Below the pieces are notes generated by a model. It did not search any database and was not told the origin of the DNA. It saw only the letters and a program-made list of their open reading frames with translations. DNA of 64,000 nucleotides from contig QCBM01000004.1 in NCBI GenBank assembly GCA_003281605.1, positions 106,598 to 170,597 on the forward strand, read 5' to 3'. This document shows positions 1 through 9,800 of this stretch, one piece after another. The stretch's first letter is position 1. Each line of letters opens with the position of its first letter. Position numbers and translations under genes: made by a program. Origin of the DNA: Prochlorococcus sp. AG-347-I06 (lineage in GTDB: Bacteria; Cyanobacteriota; Cyanobacteriia; PCC-6307; Cyanobiaceae).

Positions 1-141
1 TTAAGAAATTGCAATGGTTTAGAGCAAAATGACCAAAAAAAATTAGAAAGATTAATTGAAAGATGGATTCTAGATCCGTCAAGTTTTATTGATCCAGAGG
101 GGGATGGAAATAAAGGCTTTTTTGATAAAAAAAGGATTTAA
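1..141 (+). CDS. 3' end of a small conserved hypothetical gene (partial)
   Basis: An open frame runs in from the left edge and ends at TAA 139-141, giving 46 visible residues. The visible part is hydrophilic, with an amphipathic stretch (LERLIERWILDPSSF) followed by an acidic, glycine-containing tail. The 'LERLIERWILDPSSF' ending resembles from memory the C-terminus of a short uncharacterised cyanobacterial family (DUF6761-like), but the N-terminus is outside the window and I cannot confirm it. It runs convergent with the glutaredoxin gene, whose stop lies about 50 bases downstream. Confidence 0.5.
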   Translation, partial: LRNCNGLEQNDQKKLERLIERWILDPSSFIDPEGDGNKGFFDKKRI

Positions 142-189
142 AATATTAATTTTTATTAATCAATTCAGTATTTATACTTACTAATTGTC

Positions 190-513
190 TTAAGACGCTA
201 ATTCAATTTCTATTTTTTCTTTAAGAGATCCTGAGTTGTACATCTCAATAAGAATGTCTGAGCCTCCAAGAAACTCTCCTTTTAGGTAAACTTGCGGAAT
301 TGTTGGCCAATCTGAATATTCTTTAATACCTTCTCTTATAGCAAAATCACTTAAAACATCAAACGTCCCAAATTCTACTCCCAGGGAATTTAGTATTTGC
401 ACTACATTGTTGGAAAACCCGCATTGAGGCATTAATTTTGTCCCTTTCATGAAAACCATTATTCGATGAGAATCGATCAGTTTTTGTATTTTATCTTTTG
501 TTGTTTTGTCCAT
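190..513 (-). CDS. grxD: Monothiol glutaredoxin, Grx4/GrxD family (CGFS type)
   Basis: This 107-residue protein has the CGFS active site at residues 31-34, an FMKGT lysine motif about ten residues earlier and the TIPQVY cis-proline motif near residue 73. These are the hallmarks of single-domain CGFS glutaredoxins, which bind and transfer a [2Fe-2S] cluster with glutathione rather than acting mainly as disulfide reductants. The length is typical. It lies 3 bases downstream of a bolA-like gene on the same strand. Grx4 and BolA proteins form cluster-bridged heterodimers in other organisms, so the pairing suggests a shared role in iron-sulfur handling. The ATG at 511-513 is the natural start. Confidence 0.95.
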   Translation of the reverse strand: MDKTTKDKIQKLIDSHRIMVFMKGTKLMPQCGFSNNVVQILNSLGVEFGTFDVLSDFAIREGIKEYSDWPTIPQVYLKGEFLGGSDILIEMYNSGSLKEKIEIELAS

Positions 514-516
514 AAT

Positions 517-747
517 TTAATTTGGAGTTTCTGTTTTTAATGCCAGTGCATGGATAGTCTCTGAAGCTAATTCTTCCTTCAAAGCAGAATAGACTAGCTG
601 GTGTTGTTTAACTAATGATAATCCATTAAATTCAGATGCAATTACAGTTACTTGTAAATGATCATTTCCCTTAAGGTTTTCAACAAAAACTTTGGAACTT
701 GGAATTTTTTTAGTGATTAAATTAATGACCTCTGCTTTCGTAATCAT
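517..747 (-). CDS. bolA: BolA family protein, partner of Grx4
   Basis: This 76-residue protein fits the short BolA fold: an N-terminal helix, a central G-D-H motif in GNDHLQV, then F-N-G followed by the QHQLVY helix and a C-terminal strand ending HALALKTETP. BolA proteins partner CGFS glutaredoxins through a shared [2Fe-2S] cluster. The gene sits directly upstream of grxD with a 3-base gap, so co-transcription is likely. In the BolA/IbaG/YrbA group the exact subtype cannot be settled by eye, and the gene symbol is used in the family sense. Confidence 0.9.
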   Translation of the reverse strand: MITKAEVINLITKKIPSSKVFVENLKGNDHLQVTVIASEFNGLSLVKQHQLVYSALKEELASETIHALALKTETPN

Positions 748-759
748 AATTAATTTTAA

Positions 760-1287
760 TTAACCTTTGTATTTTGTCTCAACAAATCCTAGTTGGATCA
801 ACCTTTCATAAGCTTCTTTACCTTCTGGACTATTAGGTGACATTATTCTAATTGTCTCAACAAGTAAGGGTACAGCAACCTCAGGCTTTTCAGTTTTTAT
901 ATACATGGATGCTAATCTCTCATTTGATTCTGCCAATATTTGTAATGTTTCCTTACCTTTCCTTTGCATTTCATTTGGTATTCTGGCATCAACTCCTTTG
1001 AAGGATGAATTTAGATCAGAATAAAAAGACGCAAGTTGCTTTGCTAATTTTCTAGCATCTAAATAAAAATCCTTAGCTTTTTCAAAATCCCGGTTTTTAA
1101 TATATTTATCACCTTCTTTTATAAAATATTCAACGTTTGAGATGGAAAGCTTTTTACTCTCATTTGAGAGTACTCTGAAGTCTTTTGGATCTTTTGTTTC
1201 TGCATGAACTTCATATTTGTAGGGAAAATTCCCAAAAAATATAAATAAAATTGGGATTAATTTTAAGAATTTCATTTTCTTTTTCAT
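760..1287 (-). CDS. Secreted helical-repeat (TPR-like) hypothetical protein
   Basis: This 175-residue protein begins with a lysine-rich start and a hydrophobic stretch (about residues 6-24, LKLIPILFIFFGNF) that looks like a signal peptide or N-terminal anchor. The rest is predicted helical, with paired-helix segments such as IKEGDKYIKNRDFEKAKDFYL and a later ERLASMYIKTEKPEVAVPLL region, similar in spacing to TPR repeats. That points to a protein-protein interaction role outside the cytoplasm, but no partner is visible. It is 12 bases upstream of bolA on the same strand and may head a bolA-grxD unit. I do not recognise a named family. Confidence 0.7.
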   Translation of the reverse strand: MKKKMKFLKLIPILFIFFGNFPYKYEVHAETKDPKDFRVLSNESKKLSISNVEYFIKEGDKYIKNRDFEKAKDFYLDARKLAKQLASFYSDLNSSFKGVDARIPNEMQRKGKETLQILAESNERLASMYIKTEKPEVAVPLLVETIRIMSPNSPEGKEAYERLIQLGFVETKYKG

Positions 1288-1318
1288 TTATTAAAATTCA
1301 TAGTAACTTATTGCAGAT

Positions 1319-1993
1319 TCATCTACCTACATTTTTTAATGCTTTTTTTTCCTCTTGAATCATTTTTTCATTTAGAAATTTATTAAAGTCCTTAATATTA
1401 AAGTTTGAGTAATCATTAATTGAGATTGGTTTTCCAAAGGATAAACAAAATTCGCCCCGGAAGTTCGGAGGTATTTTGCTATAAGCAATTCCAATTGGAA
1501 TAATAGTAACAGAGGTTGTTTTTTTGGTAGCTAATCTAGCTAATCTATAAAGCCCTTCTTTGAGAACTAATTTTTTTCCATATCTATTAATCTTTCCTTC
1601 GGGGAAAACAACTAGTTGTTCTCCTTTTTCTATAAGATCAATCGCATATCTTAAAGCTGAGAGGGAGGGCGATAATTGATTTATTGAAAAACATCCAAGT
1701 CTTTTTAAAAACCAACCTTGTATTCCTCTCATTTCGGATGTAGTAACCATAAATCTACAATCCTTTTTTGTTACCCTTCTACCCATCGCCATTGTGAGTA
1801 CTAAGCCGTCCCATCTTGATCTGTGGGTTGGAGCTAGAATGATAGAGGAATTTATGGGAATCGAAAAACCATTTTTTAATATTTTCTTTTTTCTAAAAAA
1901 GAATCTCAAAACAACGTCCTGAGTAACGAACATTGCAATAAATCCCAATACAGGGTTGATTTTATGCCAAATATTTAAGGAATTCTTCTTCAA
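1319..1993 (-). CDS. plsC: 1-acyl-sn-glycerol-3-phosphate acyltransferase (PlsC-like)
   Basis: The 224-residue protein carries the glycerolipid acyltransferase motifs: HRSRWD (H57-x4-D62) as the catalytic block I, and FPEGKINR at roughly residues 131-138 as the block that contacts the glycerol phosphate. An N-terminal hydrophobic segment (about residues 13-35) should hold it at the membrane. The expected reaction is acyl transfer to lysophosphatidate, giving phosphatidate, which CdsA (29172-30029) would then use. It is divergent from pdxJ with about 100 bases between the two starts. Acceptor specificity within the PlsC superfamily is inferred. Confidence 0.88.
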   Translation of the reverse strand: MKKNSLNIWHKINPVLGFIAMFVTQDVVLRFFFRKKKILKNGFSIPINSSIILAPTHRSRWDGLVLTMAMGRRVTKKDCRFMVTTSEMRGIQGWFLKRLGCFSINQLSPSLSALRYAIDLIEKGEQLVVFPEGKINRYGKKLVLKEGLYRLARLATKKTTSVTIIPIGIAYSKIPPNFRGEFCLSFGKPISINDYSNFNIKDFNKFLNEKMIQEEKKALKNVGR

Positions 1994-2093
1994 GTTCTAT
2001 TTACTATATATTAATAATTTAAGTGTTTGCCTTTTTTTATTAGCTATTATTGGGCGGTTACTAGATTGTCTAGAAACTAAGATTTTCAAAATT

Positions 2094-2810
2094 ATGGCTA
2101 CTTTAGGAGTAAACATTGATCATATTGCAAATGTAAGGCAAGCAAGGAAAACTGTCGAACCTGACCCTGTGCAATTTGCTTTTTTAGCTGAATTAGGAGG
2201 GGCAGATTCCATAACGGTGCATCTCAGAGAAGATAGAAGACATATACAAGATAGGGACGTATTCCTTCTGAAAGAGACTATAAAAACAAAACTCAATTTA
2301 GAGATGGCTGCTACAGGAGAAATGTTAGAAATTGCCAAAAAAATTCTTCCCGATTATGTAACGCTTGTACCTGAGAAAAGAGAGGAAGTTACTACTGAAG
2401 GAGGGTTAGATTTAAAAAGTAATGTGCAATACCTTAAGAAGGCTGTTGGGAATTTAAAGGATTCAAATATAGAAGTAAGCGCATTTATTGATCCTCTTAG
2501 TGAACAGATAAATTATTCCAAAGAAATAGGCTTTGATTTTATAGAATTACATACTGGGAAATATGCTGAACTATCGGGATCTGAACAATATAAAGAGCTC
2601 CAAAGGATTATAGAGTCTACACATTTAGCAAATGACCTTGGATTAGTTGTTAATGCTGGTCATGGCCTGAACTACAATAATGTTAAAAAAATTGCATCAA
2701 TTAACAATATGAACGAGTTGAACATAGGTCATAGTATTGTTGCAAGGGCTTTAGCGATAGGATTAGAAAAGTCTGTACGTGAAATGAAGTCCCTTATCAC
2801 ATCAAATTAA
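2094..2810 (+). CDS. pdxJ: Pyridoxine 5'-phosphate synthase
   Basis: From ATG 2094 the protein is 238 residues, starting [18 protein letters not shown], the usual start of PdxJ. It also has [16 protein letters not shown], an [12 protein letters not shown] strand, ELHTGKYAE, and NAGHGLN near the C-terminus, all recognisable TIM-barrel loop motifs. PdxJ condenses 1-deoxyxylulose 5-phosphate with 3-amino-2-oxopropyl phosphate to make pyridoxine 5'-phosphate. An upstream in-frame ATG at 1956 would add 46 hydrophobic residues and overlap the divergent plsC start, so it is not used. The gene leads a plus-strand series followed 8 bases later by ycf54. Confidence 0.96.
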   Translation: MATLGVNIDHIANVRQARKTVEPDPVQFAFLAELGGADSITVHLREDRRHIQDRDVFLLKETIKTKLNLEMAATGEMLEIAKKILPDYVTLVPEKREEVTTEGGLDLKSNVQYLKKAVGNLKDSNIEVSAFIDPLSEQINYSKEIGFDFIELHTGKYAELSGSEQYKELQRIIESTHLANDLGLVVNAGHGLNYNNVKKIASINNMNELNIGHSIVARALAIGLEKSVREMKSLITSN

Positions 2811-2818
2811 ATTTCGAA

Positions 2819-3136
2819 ATGACAACATACTTTTTCGTTGCGGCAAGTGAAAAGTTTTTAACAGTTGAAGAACCACTTGATGAAATTTTGAAAGAGAGGA
2901 TGAGGAACTATAAAGAAAATAATAAAGAAATAGATTTTTGGCTCTTAAAAAATCCATCATTTTTACAAACCTCCCAATTTGCTGATCTAAAAGCAAAAAT
3001 TCCATCTACCCCTGCAGTTGTTTTATCGACTGATAAAAAATTTATAACTTTCTTAAAGCTTCGTTTAGAGTATGTTGCTGTGGGGGAATTCGAATTTCCT
3101 AATGCAGAAATAATTGATCCATTTAAAGTTGAGTAA
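2819..3136 (+). CDS. ycf54: Ycf54 family, Mg-protoporphyrin IX monomethyl ester cyclase factor
   Basis: This 105-residue protein starts MTTYFFVAASEKFL and contains EEPLDEILKERMRNY, EIDFWLLKNPSFL and FLKLRLEYVAVGEFE, matching the Ycf54 (DUF2488) family along its length. In other cyanobacteria and plants Ycf54 (LCAA) is needed for a stable, active aerobic cyclase that forms the fifth ring of chlorophyll. It is soluble and associates with the cyclase at the membrane. It follows pdxJ by 8 bases and is followed 17 bases later by recC, so it is probably transcribed with unrelated functions. Confidence 0.92.
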   Translation: MTTYFFVAASEKFLTVEEPLDEILKERMRNYKENNKEIDFWLLKNPSFLQTSQFADLKAKIPSTPAVVLSTDKKFITFLKLRLEYVAVGEFEFPNAEIIDPFKVE

Positions 3137-3153
3137 TATAACCATCTAGTAAA

Positions 3154-6100
3154 TTGCTCAATCTTTATAAGTCAAATAAAATTGAATTAATTAGTGAGCT
3201 ATTAGCAGAGGAATTAAAAATATGTCCTCCGCCTATTAATGAGAAATTAGAAATATTAGTCCCCAATTACTTTTTGGGGAATTGGTTACGTGAACAAATA
3301 ACTATAAAAAATAAAATAAGTGCTCTTTATGAATTAAAGACAATATCAACGTATACCGAATCTTTATTGACAAATTTTTTCCCTGCAATTGATATGAGCG
3401 CATGGAATTTTGAGTCAATTAAATGGGGCATTATTGATTCCTTGGAGGAATTAAATAGCTTTAAAGAATCATTTCCGCTTAGAAATTGGATTAATAAATA
3501 TTTGGATAAAAAAAAGACAATTGATGGAGACATATATAATCTTACAAAAAAGATTACGAATAATTTTATTGATTATCTGATTTTTAGACCTGAAATGATT
3601 GCTCAATGGAATAGATATGAAATAAATTCATCTAATCTATTTAAGAATTTAAACTCAGATCAATTTTGGCAACCTATTTTATATAAATTACTAGAGGAAA
3701 AGATATCTGAAAAGCCATCATGTTTATACATGATTGAATTAATAAAGAATTTAAGAAAAATTAAAAACGTTCAATATCAAGTACCAAATCAAATTTATAT
3801 TTTTTCAGATAATAACTTATCTAAAATGCATATTAATTTTTATTCTGAACTTTCAAAATATATTGAGGTAAATTTGTATTTATTATCTCCTGGAGAAGAT
3901 TTATGGAATAGAATAAATTGTCTTCAAGGTGAGTTGGAATTTGGTGATAATGATAGTAAATTGAACTTAAATAACACAAATATAGAGAAAATATTTGGTA
4001 AATTTGGAGCAAACTTTCAGAAATTAATTGATGAAAATATTTATAAAGAAGGTATAAATTTAAAAAATAATCTTATTTATCTCGATCCAACAACTAATTT
4101 TCATAATAAAAAAGATATTCCTCTTCTTAATCAAATACAAAAAAGACTAATTGATAATAATAGCGCTGATTTTATAGTAGGTGAAAGAGATGATTCAATA
4201 TTACTTTGTGAGCATTTTAATCAGAATAGTCAATTTGAATATTTAAGAAATAAAATTATAGAAATAATAAATTCTTGCGAGAATATTAAATATAGTGATA
4301 TTGCTGTTTTATCTCCACAAACTAATTTAATTAAACCTTATCTAAGGTACATCTTTAATAATGAGTTAATTAATGGTGAAAAGATACCTTATTTTTTTAT
4401 TGATGAAGATAATCATGACTCTTCAGGCATTTATGAATTTCTTATTGACATAACTGAAATAGCAAGTGAGAAAATTACACTTGAAAAAATAGATTATATT
4501 CTTTCGAAAAAAGTAACTCAGAACATTTTTGATTTTAATATTTCTGAGAAGGATGAAATTATTTTCTTACTTACCCAAGCCGGTTTTCATTGGGGATTAG
4601 ATGATAAAGAAAGATTAGGTGAAGAGAAAAATACTCTAGATTGGTGTATAAATAGAATTACTTTAGGCTTAATTTATGACAAAGAAGTAAATTTAAGTAC
4701 TTTTAATTTAAAACCATTTAGCTATAAAAATATAAGTTTGGATTTGAATAAATGGGTTAAAATATTAATTCACTTTAAAAAATATATTAATTTGATGAGG
4801 GGATCTTTTTCTTACTCAAATTGGGTTGAAAAGATAAAGTTTATATTAAAAAGTATTTCTGATTCTAATGCAAATTTCAATTTAGAAATAAGTGAACTAA
4901 ATAGAATTCTTGATAATCATGCAATACCTTTAATACCTCAAGATCCTATCTTGATAAAAGTTTTTAGAGAAATATTAATTTCTTACATAAATAAAGTTAA
5001 ATATCAAAGCAAATCACGAGTCAACAAGATCCTAGTAAGCGATATTGAGAATTCAAGGCATATTCCACATAAGGTTATCTTCCTGATAGACATGAATAGT
5101 GTTAATTATCCAAAATTACCAAAGAGTGAAAACATTAATTTATTGAATAATAAATATCACCTAGGTGATCCATCAGTTTTTGAAAGAGAGAAATATTCAT
5201 TTCTTGAATTGTTAATTGCCTGCCGAGATAAATTTATAGTTAATTGGGTAAAAAAAGATAAAGACAATAATAAATTAGATGTTTCTTTTCCTATAAAAGA
5301 GTTAATTTCTTTTTTTGATAGTTTCTTAAATAAAAAGCAAAGAGAACTAATAATTAAAGATTATGATTTAAATAAAAATGAAATAATTGATCTTGATAAA
5401 TCTAAGATTGTTAAAAGTAATTATTCTTTAATAGAAGATATAAATTGGAATGAAAAAAAATCTGATATTAAAAATTACAAATTGTCAGAATTGATTTATT
5501 GGTTCAAGACTCCACAAAAATATTGGCTTAATAAAAATAATATTTCTCCCAAGGAAATATTTATTCATCATCCAGACGAGGCGTATATAAGCAATCTGCA
5601 AAAGTCGCAACTCATTACAAAAATAATCCAGCAAGTAGAGATTGATAATCATAATATTATTGATGATTTAAATGAATTAAATATTAATGATCAATTGGTT
5701 GAAAATGGTATTATTATGCCCAAAAATAGTATTTTTATAAGAGAAAAAGAAATCAAAGACTTATTAGGCAGTCTATGTGCAAGTTTGAGTCAGCATAAAA
5801 AGATTAATATAATTTATGTTAAATCAAATGCAAATAAAGAAGAATATTTAATTGCTGATGACACCGTAATTGAATTAATTAATGCGAATTTAAGTTTAAG
5901 TCGTTTGACTGAGGCTTGGATAAAATTACTCTTTATTTCTTCTTTAAAGACGAATATAAAAAGGACTAAAGTAATTTTTAGAACAGAAAATAATTATAAA
6001 TCGCAGATTATTCAATCACCCGGGGCAAGTGAATCAAATCTAATTTTGGAGGAGTATATAAATATTTTTAAAAATTATTCTGAAAAATGTTTACCTCTTC

Positions 6101-6336
6101 CTCCAGAAAGTGCTTATAAATATGTAGAAGCAAAAATAAAATCAAAAAATGAAAAAAAAGCTTTTATAGATAAATGGATTGGTAATAAAAATTTTTCTAA
6201 AGGAGAAAGAGATAATATCGAAATGAAAATGTGTTTTGGTGATGAAAAAGAACCAGATTTCTTTCTTGGAAGTAATAATTTTGATCAATTATCATACAGA
6301 TTATATTGTCCTCTAATTAAAGCATTAAAGAAATAA
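3154..6336 (+). CDS. recC: Exodeoxyribonuclease V gamma subunit, RecC
   Basis: The 1060-residue protein is assigned from the N-terminal VPNYFLGNWLREQI motif (RecC-type inactive helicase start), its size, a mid-protein KVIFLIDMNSVNYPKL region, and its place just before recB and recD. RecC is the scaffold of RecBCD, recognising Chi and splitting the strands; its helicase and nuclease-like folds are inactive. The only reasonable start is TTG at 3154, close behind ycf54. The sequence is extremely rich in Asn, Lys and Ile, more than most neighbours, and RecC is a fast-evolving subunit, so similarity outside motifs is low. Confidence 0.88.
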   Translation: MLNLYKSNKIELISELLAEELKICPPPINEKLEILVPNYFLGNWLREQITIKNKISALYELKTISTYTESLLTNFFPAIDMSAWNFESIKWGIIDSLEELNSFKESFPLRNWINKYLDKKKTIDGDIYNLTKKITNNFIDYLIFRPEMIAQWNRYEINSSNLFKNLNSDQFWQPILYKLLEEKISEKPSCLYMIELIKNLRKIKNVQYQVPNQIYIFSDNNLSKMHINFYSELSKYIEVNLYLLSPGEDLWNRINCLQGELEFGDNDSKLNLNNTNIEKIFGKFGANFQKLIDENIYKEGINLKNNLIYLDPTTNFHNKKDIPLLNQIQKRLIDNNSADFIVGERDDSILLCEHFNQNSQFEYLRNKIIEIINSCENIKYSDIAVLSPQTNLIKPYLRYIFNNELINGEKIPYFFIDEDNHDSSGIYEFLIDITEIASEKITLEKIDYILSKKVTQNIFDFNISEKDEIIFLLTQAGFHWGLDDKERLGEEKNTLDWCINRITLGLIYDKEVNLSTFNLKPFSYKNISLDLNKWVKILIHFKKYINLMRGSFSYSNWVEKIKFILKSISDSNANFNLEISELNRILDNHAIPLIPQDPILIKVFREILISYINKVKYQSKSRVNKILVSDIENSRHIPHKVIFLIDMNSVNYPKLPKSENINLLNNKYHLGDPSVFEREKYSFLELLIACRDKFIVNWVKKDKDNNKLDVSFPIKELISFFDSFLNKKQRELIIKDYDLNKNEIIDLDKSKIVKSNYSLIEDINWNEKKSDIKNYKLSELIYWFKTPQKYWLNKNNISPKEIFIHHPDEAYISNLQKSQLITKIIQQVEIDNHNIIDDLNELNINDQLVENGIIMPKNSIFIREKEIKDLLGSLCASLSQHKKINIIYVKSNANKEEYLIADDTVIELINANLSLSRLTEAWIKLLFISSLKTNIKRTKVIFRTENNYKSQIIQSPGASESNLILEEYINIFKNYSEKCLPLPPESAYKYVEAKIKSKNEKKAFIDKWIGNKNFSKGERDNIEMKMCFGDEKEPDFFLGSNNFDQLSYRLYCPLIKALKK

Positions 6337-6339
6337 AAA

Positions 6340-6813
6340 ATGTCTAAATTTCAGTTAAAAAATTTTTTTAAGGGTACTTATGATCTAATGCTTGTTTTTT
6401 TACAGTTCTTTATTATTAGTCTTCATTTTTTTCAATGGGAATTTATTCCACAAAAACAAATTATTCAAGCAAGTCCTTTTTCTTATTTCCTGGGTATTTT
6501 AATTATCATTATTGCTTCCATAATAATGTTATTTTCAATTAAAGACTTAGGTAGAAATTTATCTCCTTTCCCAAGACCTATAAACAATAGCAATCTAGTT
6601 ACTACAGGTATTTATCGATTTACGCGTCATCCTATGTACTATTCTTTAATATTTATTTCCATTGGAGTTTTTATAATAAAATTTTCTATTTATTATTTAT
6701 TTTTGACAATAAGTTTAGCTTTAATAATTAAATTTAAGATTGCCTTGGAAGAGAAATATTTAATGAATAAATTTAAGAATTACTTACTTTATAAAAATGA
6801 TGTCAAAGTTTAA
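6340..6813 (+). CDS. Membrane methyltransferase-like protein (isoprenylcysteine/phospholipid MTase family)
   Basis: This 157-residue protein has four likely membrane spans (about residues 17-35, 45-65, 100-115, 118-133) and the C-terminal signature of the ICMT/PEMT superfamily: LVTTGIYRFTRHPMYYSL, with the R-H-P-M-Y core, followed by ALEEKYLMNKF with its paired glutamates. Family members methylate small molecules, lipids or prenylated groups using S-adenosylmethionine bound in the membrane; the substrate here is unknown. It starts 3 bases after recC and ends 12 bases before recB, so it sits inside the recC-recB-recD unit without an obvious mechanistic link. Confidence 0.75.
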   Translation: MSKFQLKNFFKGTYDLMLVFLQFFIISLHFFQWEFIPQKQIIQASPFSYFLGILIIIIASIIMLFSIKDLGRNLSPFPRPINNSNLVTTGIYRFTRHPMYYSLIFISIGVFIIKFSIYYLFLTISLALIIKFKIALEEKYLMNKFKNYLLYKNDVKV

Positions 6814-6825
6814 TTTAATAAAGAA

Positions 6826-9800
6826 ATGAATATTAATCAAATTAAATTAGATAATAAGTTTAAATTAGTAGAAGCAAGTGCAGGAACTGGTAAAAGTTTT
6901 ACTTTGGCTCATATAGTTTTAAGAAATGTTTTGGAGAAAAAAGTTAAACCAGATGAGATACTCCTTCTAAGTTTTACAAAAAATACTTGTTCTGAATTAA
7001 AAGATAAAATACTTTTTAGATTTAAGGATTTAAAATTATATTTGGAAAATCATAATGAAAGTAAGATAGATAATACTCTTAAGGATTGGTATCTAAAGTT
7101 TAAGGAGAAGGAAAAATCTAAGGAAATAACATTATCTGAAATTGATAATTTTATTAATGAAATTTATAAATTACAAGTAACTACATTCCATTCTTTTTGC
7201 AATAATATTATTGATGAACATAGTATTGAAATAGGGATAACTCAAGATCCATGCATTGAAAATAATATAGATAATTTGTATCAAGATGTAATAGATAATT
7301 TGTGGATTGATGATTTTCTAAATCTTAATCCTGAGCTTATTTCAGCAGTAAACCAGAAAAAAATAAGTTCTAGATTTGGAAGTAGAATAAATAAGTCATT
7401 TTTTGTAGAAATTTTAAAAAATATAGATCAAGAAAATATTTGTAAATTTCAAATAAATAATAAATATAAGATTAGTGATTTAAATAAATATTTTAATGAT
7501 TTTTTTTATTTAAATTGGAATGAGTTTTGTGTTGAATGGAATAAGCAAGGTAAGGAATTATTTGTACAACTTAAAGAGTTGGGAAAATTAATTAAGGAGA
7601 GTGGTGGAAAAAGTCAAATATATGCTGCAAAACCAAGAAATGATAAGTTTACTCAAATAATTTGTTGGATTGAAGAGATTAACAAAAGGGTTAATTCTAA
7701 AAATTTTATTGATTTTATATATGATATTTCTAAGGATGATCTTTTATTTAAATATTTTTACATTGAAAATATATCTAAAGAAATTAATAAACATAATCTA
7801 AAATTAGATTTTACCAAATTTAATTTATTACAAGATAAAATTTATAAAATAAAAGAAGGTTTCTTTACTGAATTTGTAAGAATATTTACCCAATTAGCTT
7901 ATATAAAATTAATTGAATTAAAGAAAAGTTTATCTATTTTCAACTTCAATGATCTTATAAAGACTGTAGAAAATACATTTGTAGATTCGGAAATTAGTAA
8001 AAGTAACACTATATCTAAAATTCAAAAAAGATTTAAATGTGTCTTAGTTGATGAGTTCCAAGATACAGATATTGCACAGTGGAATTTAATAAAAAAGTTC
8101 TTTAATACAAAAAATCATTTTTTACTTTGCGTAGGTGATCCAAAACAAGCGATTTACAAATTTAGAGGTGGAGATATTGAAACTTACTTAGATGCAAGAT
8201 CTAATGCAATTGAAGTTTTTAGTCTTACAGATAACTATAGATCCTCAAAAAAGTTAATCGATGTTCTTAATAAACTTTATAAGAATGGACTTAAACAATC
8301 AAAACTAAATTATAGTAAATTAACTTCTAGAGTTAATGAAAATATTAAGCCTGAATTTAAATTTAAGGATGTATTTGAAATCGTAGAATTTTCAAAAAAA
8401 GAGACTGATATAGAGGATCTTGTAACTCATTACATAGTTAACTTTATTTTAAATAATAAAGAAATTGATATTAATAAAATTGCGATTCTTACATTAAATA
8501 ATTCGCAATGCTTAGATTTTAAAAAAAAATTAAATCAGTTTAACCTTCCATGCAAAATTCAAAATAAACAAAATATTTTTGATACAGAAGCAAGTTCTCT
8601 ACTATTTTTATTCATTGAATGTTTATTAAATCCGAGGTCTTTAAAAAATATAACTTTGCTTGCTAATTCAAAGTTTATAGAAATAAAATTAGAAGATTTA
8701 CTTGATCATAGAATTAGTAATAATTTAGAAACTTTAATTAATAAATGCATTACTTGGTCCCAAGAACTAAGAGAAAAAGGCTTTTTAAATATTGTTAATG
8801 AACTACTTATAAATTATAAGTCATCCTCGATTATTCTAGATTCAGATTTAAATTCAAATTTATTTCAACTTTCAGAAATTGTTGAAATAGAATTAATAAA
8901 TAGTGATTTTGATCTCAATATAGTCTTCAACTGGTATAAAAATCAATTAGATCATATTTTAAGAATTTCTAATGGAGAAGATTTTTTTGCGAAAGATTAT
9001 GATCTTAAAAATGGAATTAATCTTTCTACCATTCATAGTAGTAAGGGCCTCGAATTTGAAATAGTCCTATGTCCATATCTCTCAATTATTTCAAACAAGT
9101 TAAATAAAATTAAAGGACCTCTTTGGAAATCAAATATTGATAGAAATATATACATTAATATTTCTAATAATTACGCGAAGGTTGAAAAATTTAAATTAAT
9201 AGAAGAAGAAGATTTATTTAAAGAGAGTGAGAGATTAATTTATGTGGCACTTACAAGGAGCAAATATAAACTTATTGTTTTTAATGATTTAGAGGATACA
9301 AATAATATTTTAAATAATGATTTACTTAATAATTTGGAAAATATCAATATTTGTAAGTCTACTTTTGAAGTAAGAATAGATAAAGAGAAAATAAAAGAAA
9401 TTTTTTCTAAGTTCCAAACCAATCGATTGAATAATAATCTCTGGAAAATCGATAATGTTAATAAAAAAATATCTAATGTATTTAATTCTGAAAAATTTAT
9501 TTCTTATTCAAGTTATTCTTCATGGATACGTAAAGATAAAAATATTAATGCAGTCATTAATCAATATAGGGATTATGAAGATAATATATCAATTATCAAA
9601 GATTCTAATATTAAGAATTCAAAAAATTATCCTAAATATTTTTCTTATCCAAATCCCTTAAGTGAATTTCCAAAAGGAACTATTGCTGGGACTTGCCTGC
9701 ACAAAATAATAGAAAGATTCGAATTTAGAAACGATAATAATCAAGAATTAATTGATTTAATTATTGAGGAATTGAACTTTCATCAAATCGATAACTCTTT

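Noticed and set aside
1956..2093. N-terminal extension of pdxJ
   Set aside because: It would overlap the plsC start and add a 46-residue hydrophobic leader not found on PdxJ, whose start at [16 protein letters not shown] is standard.
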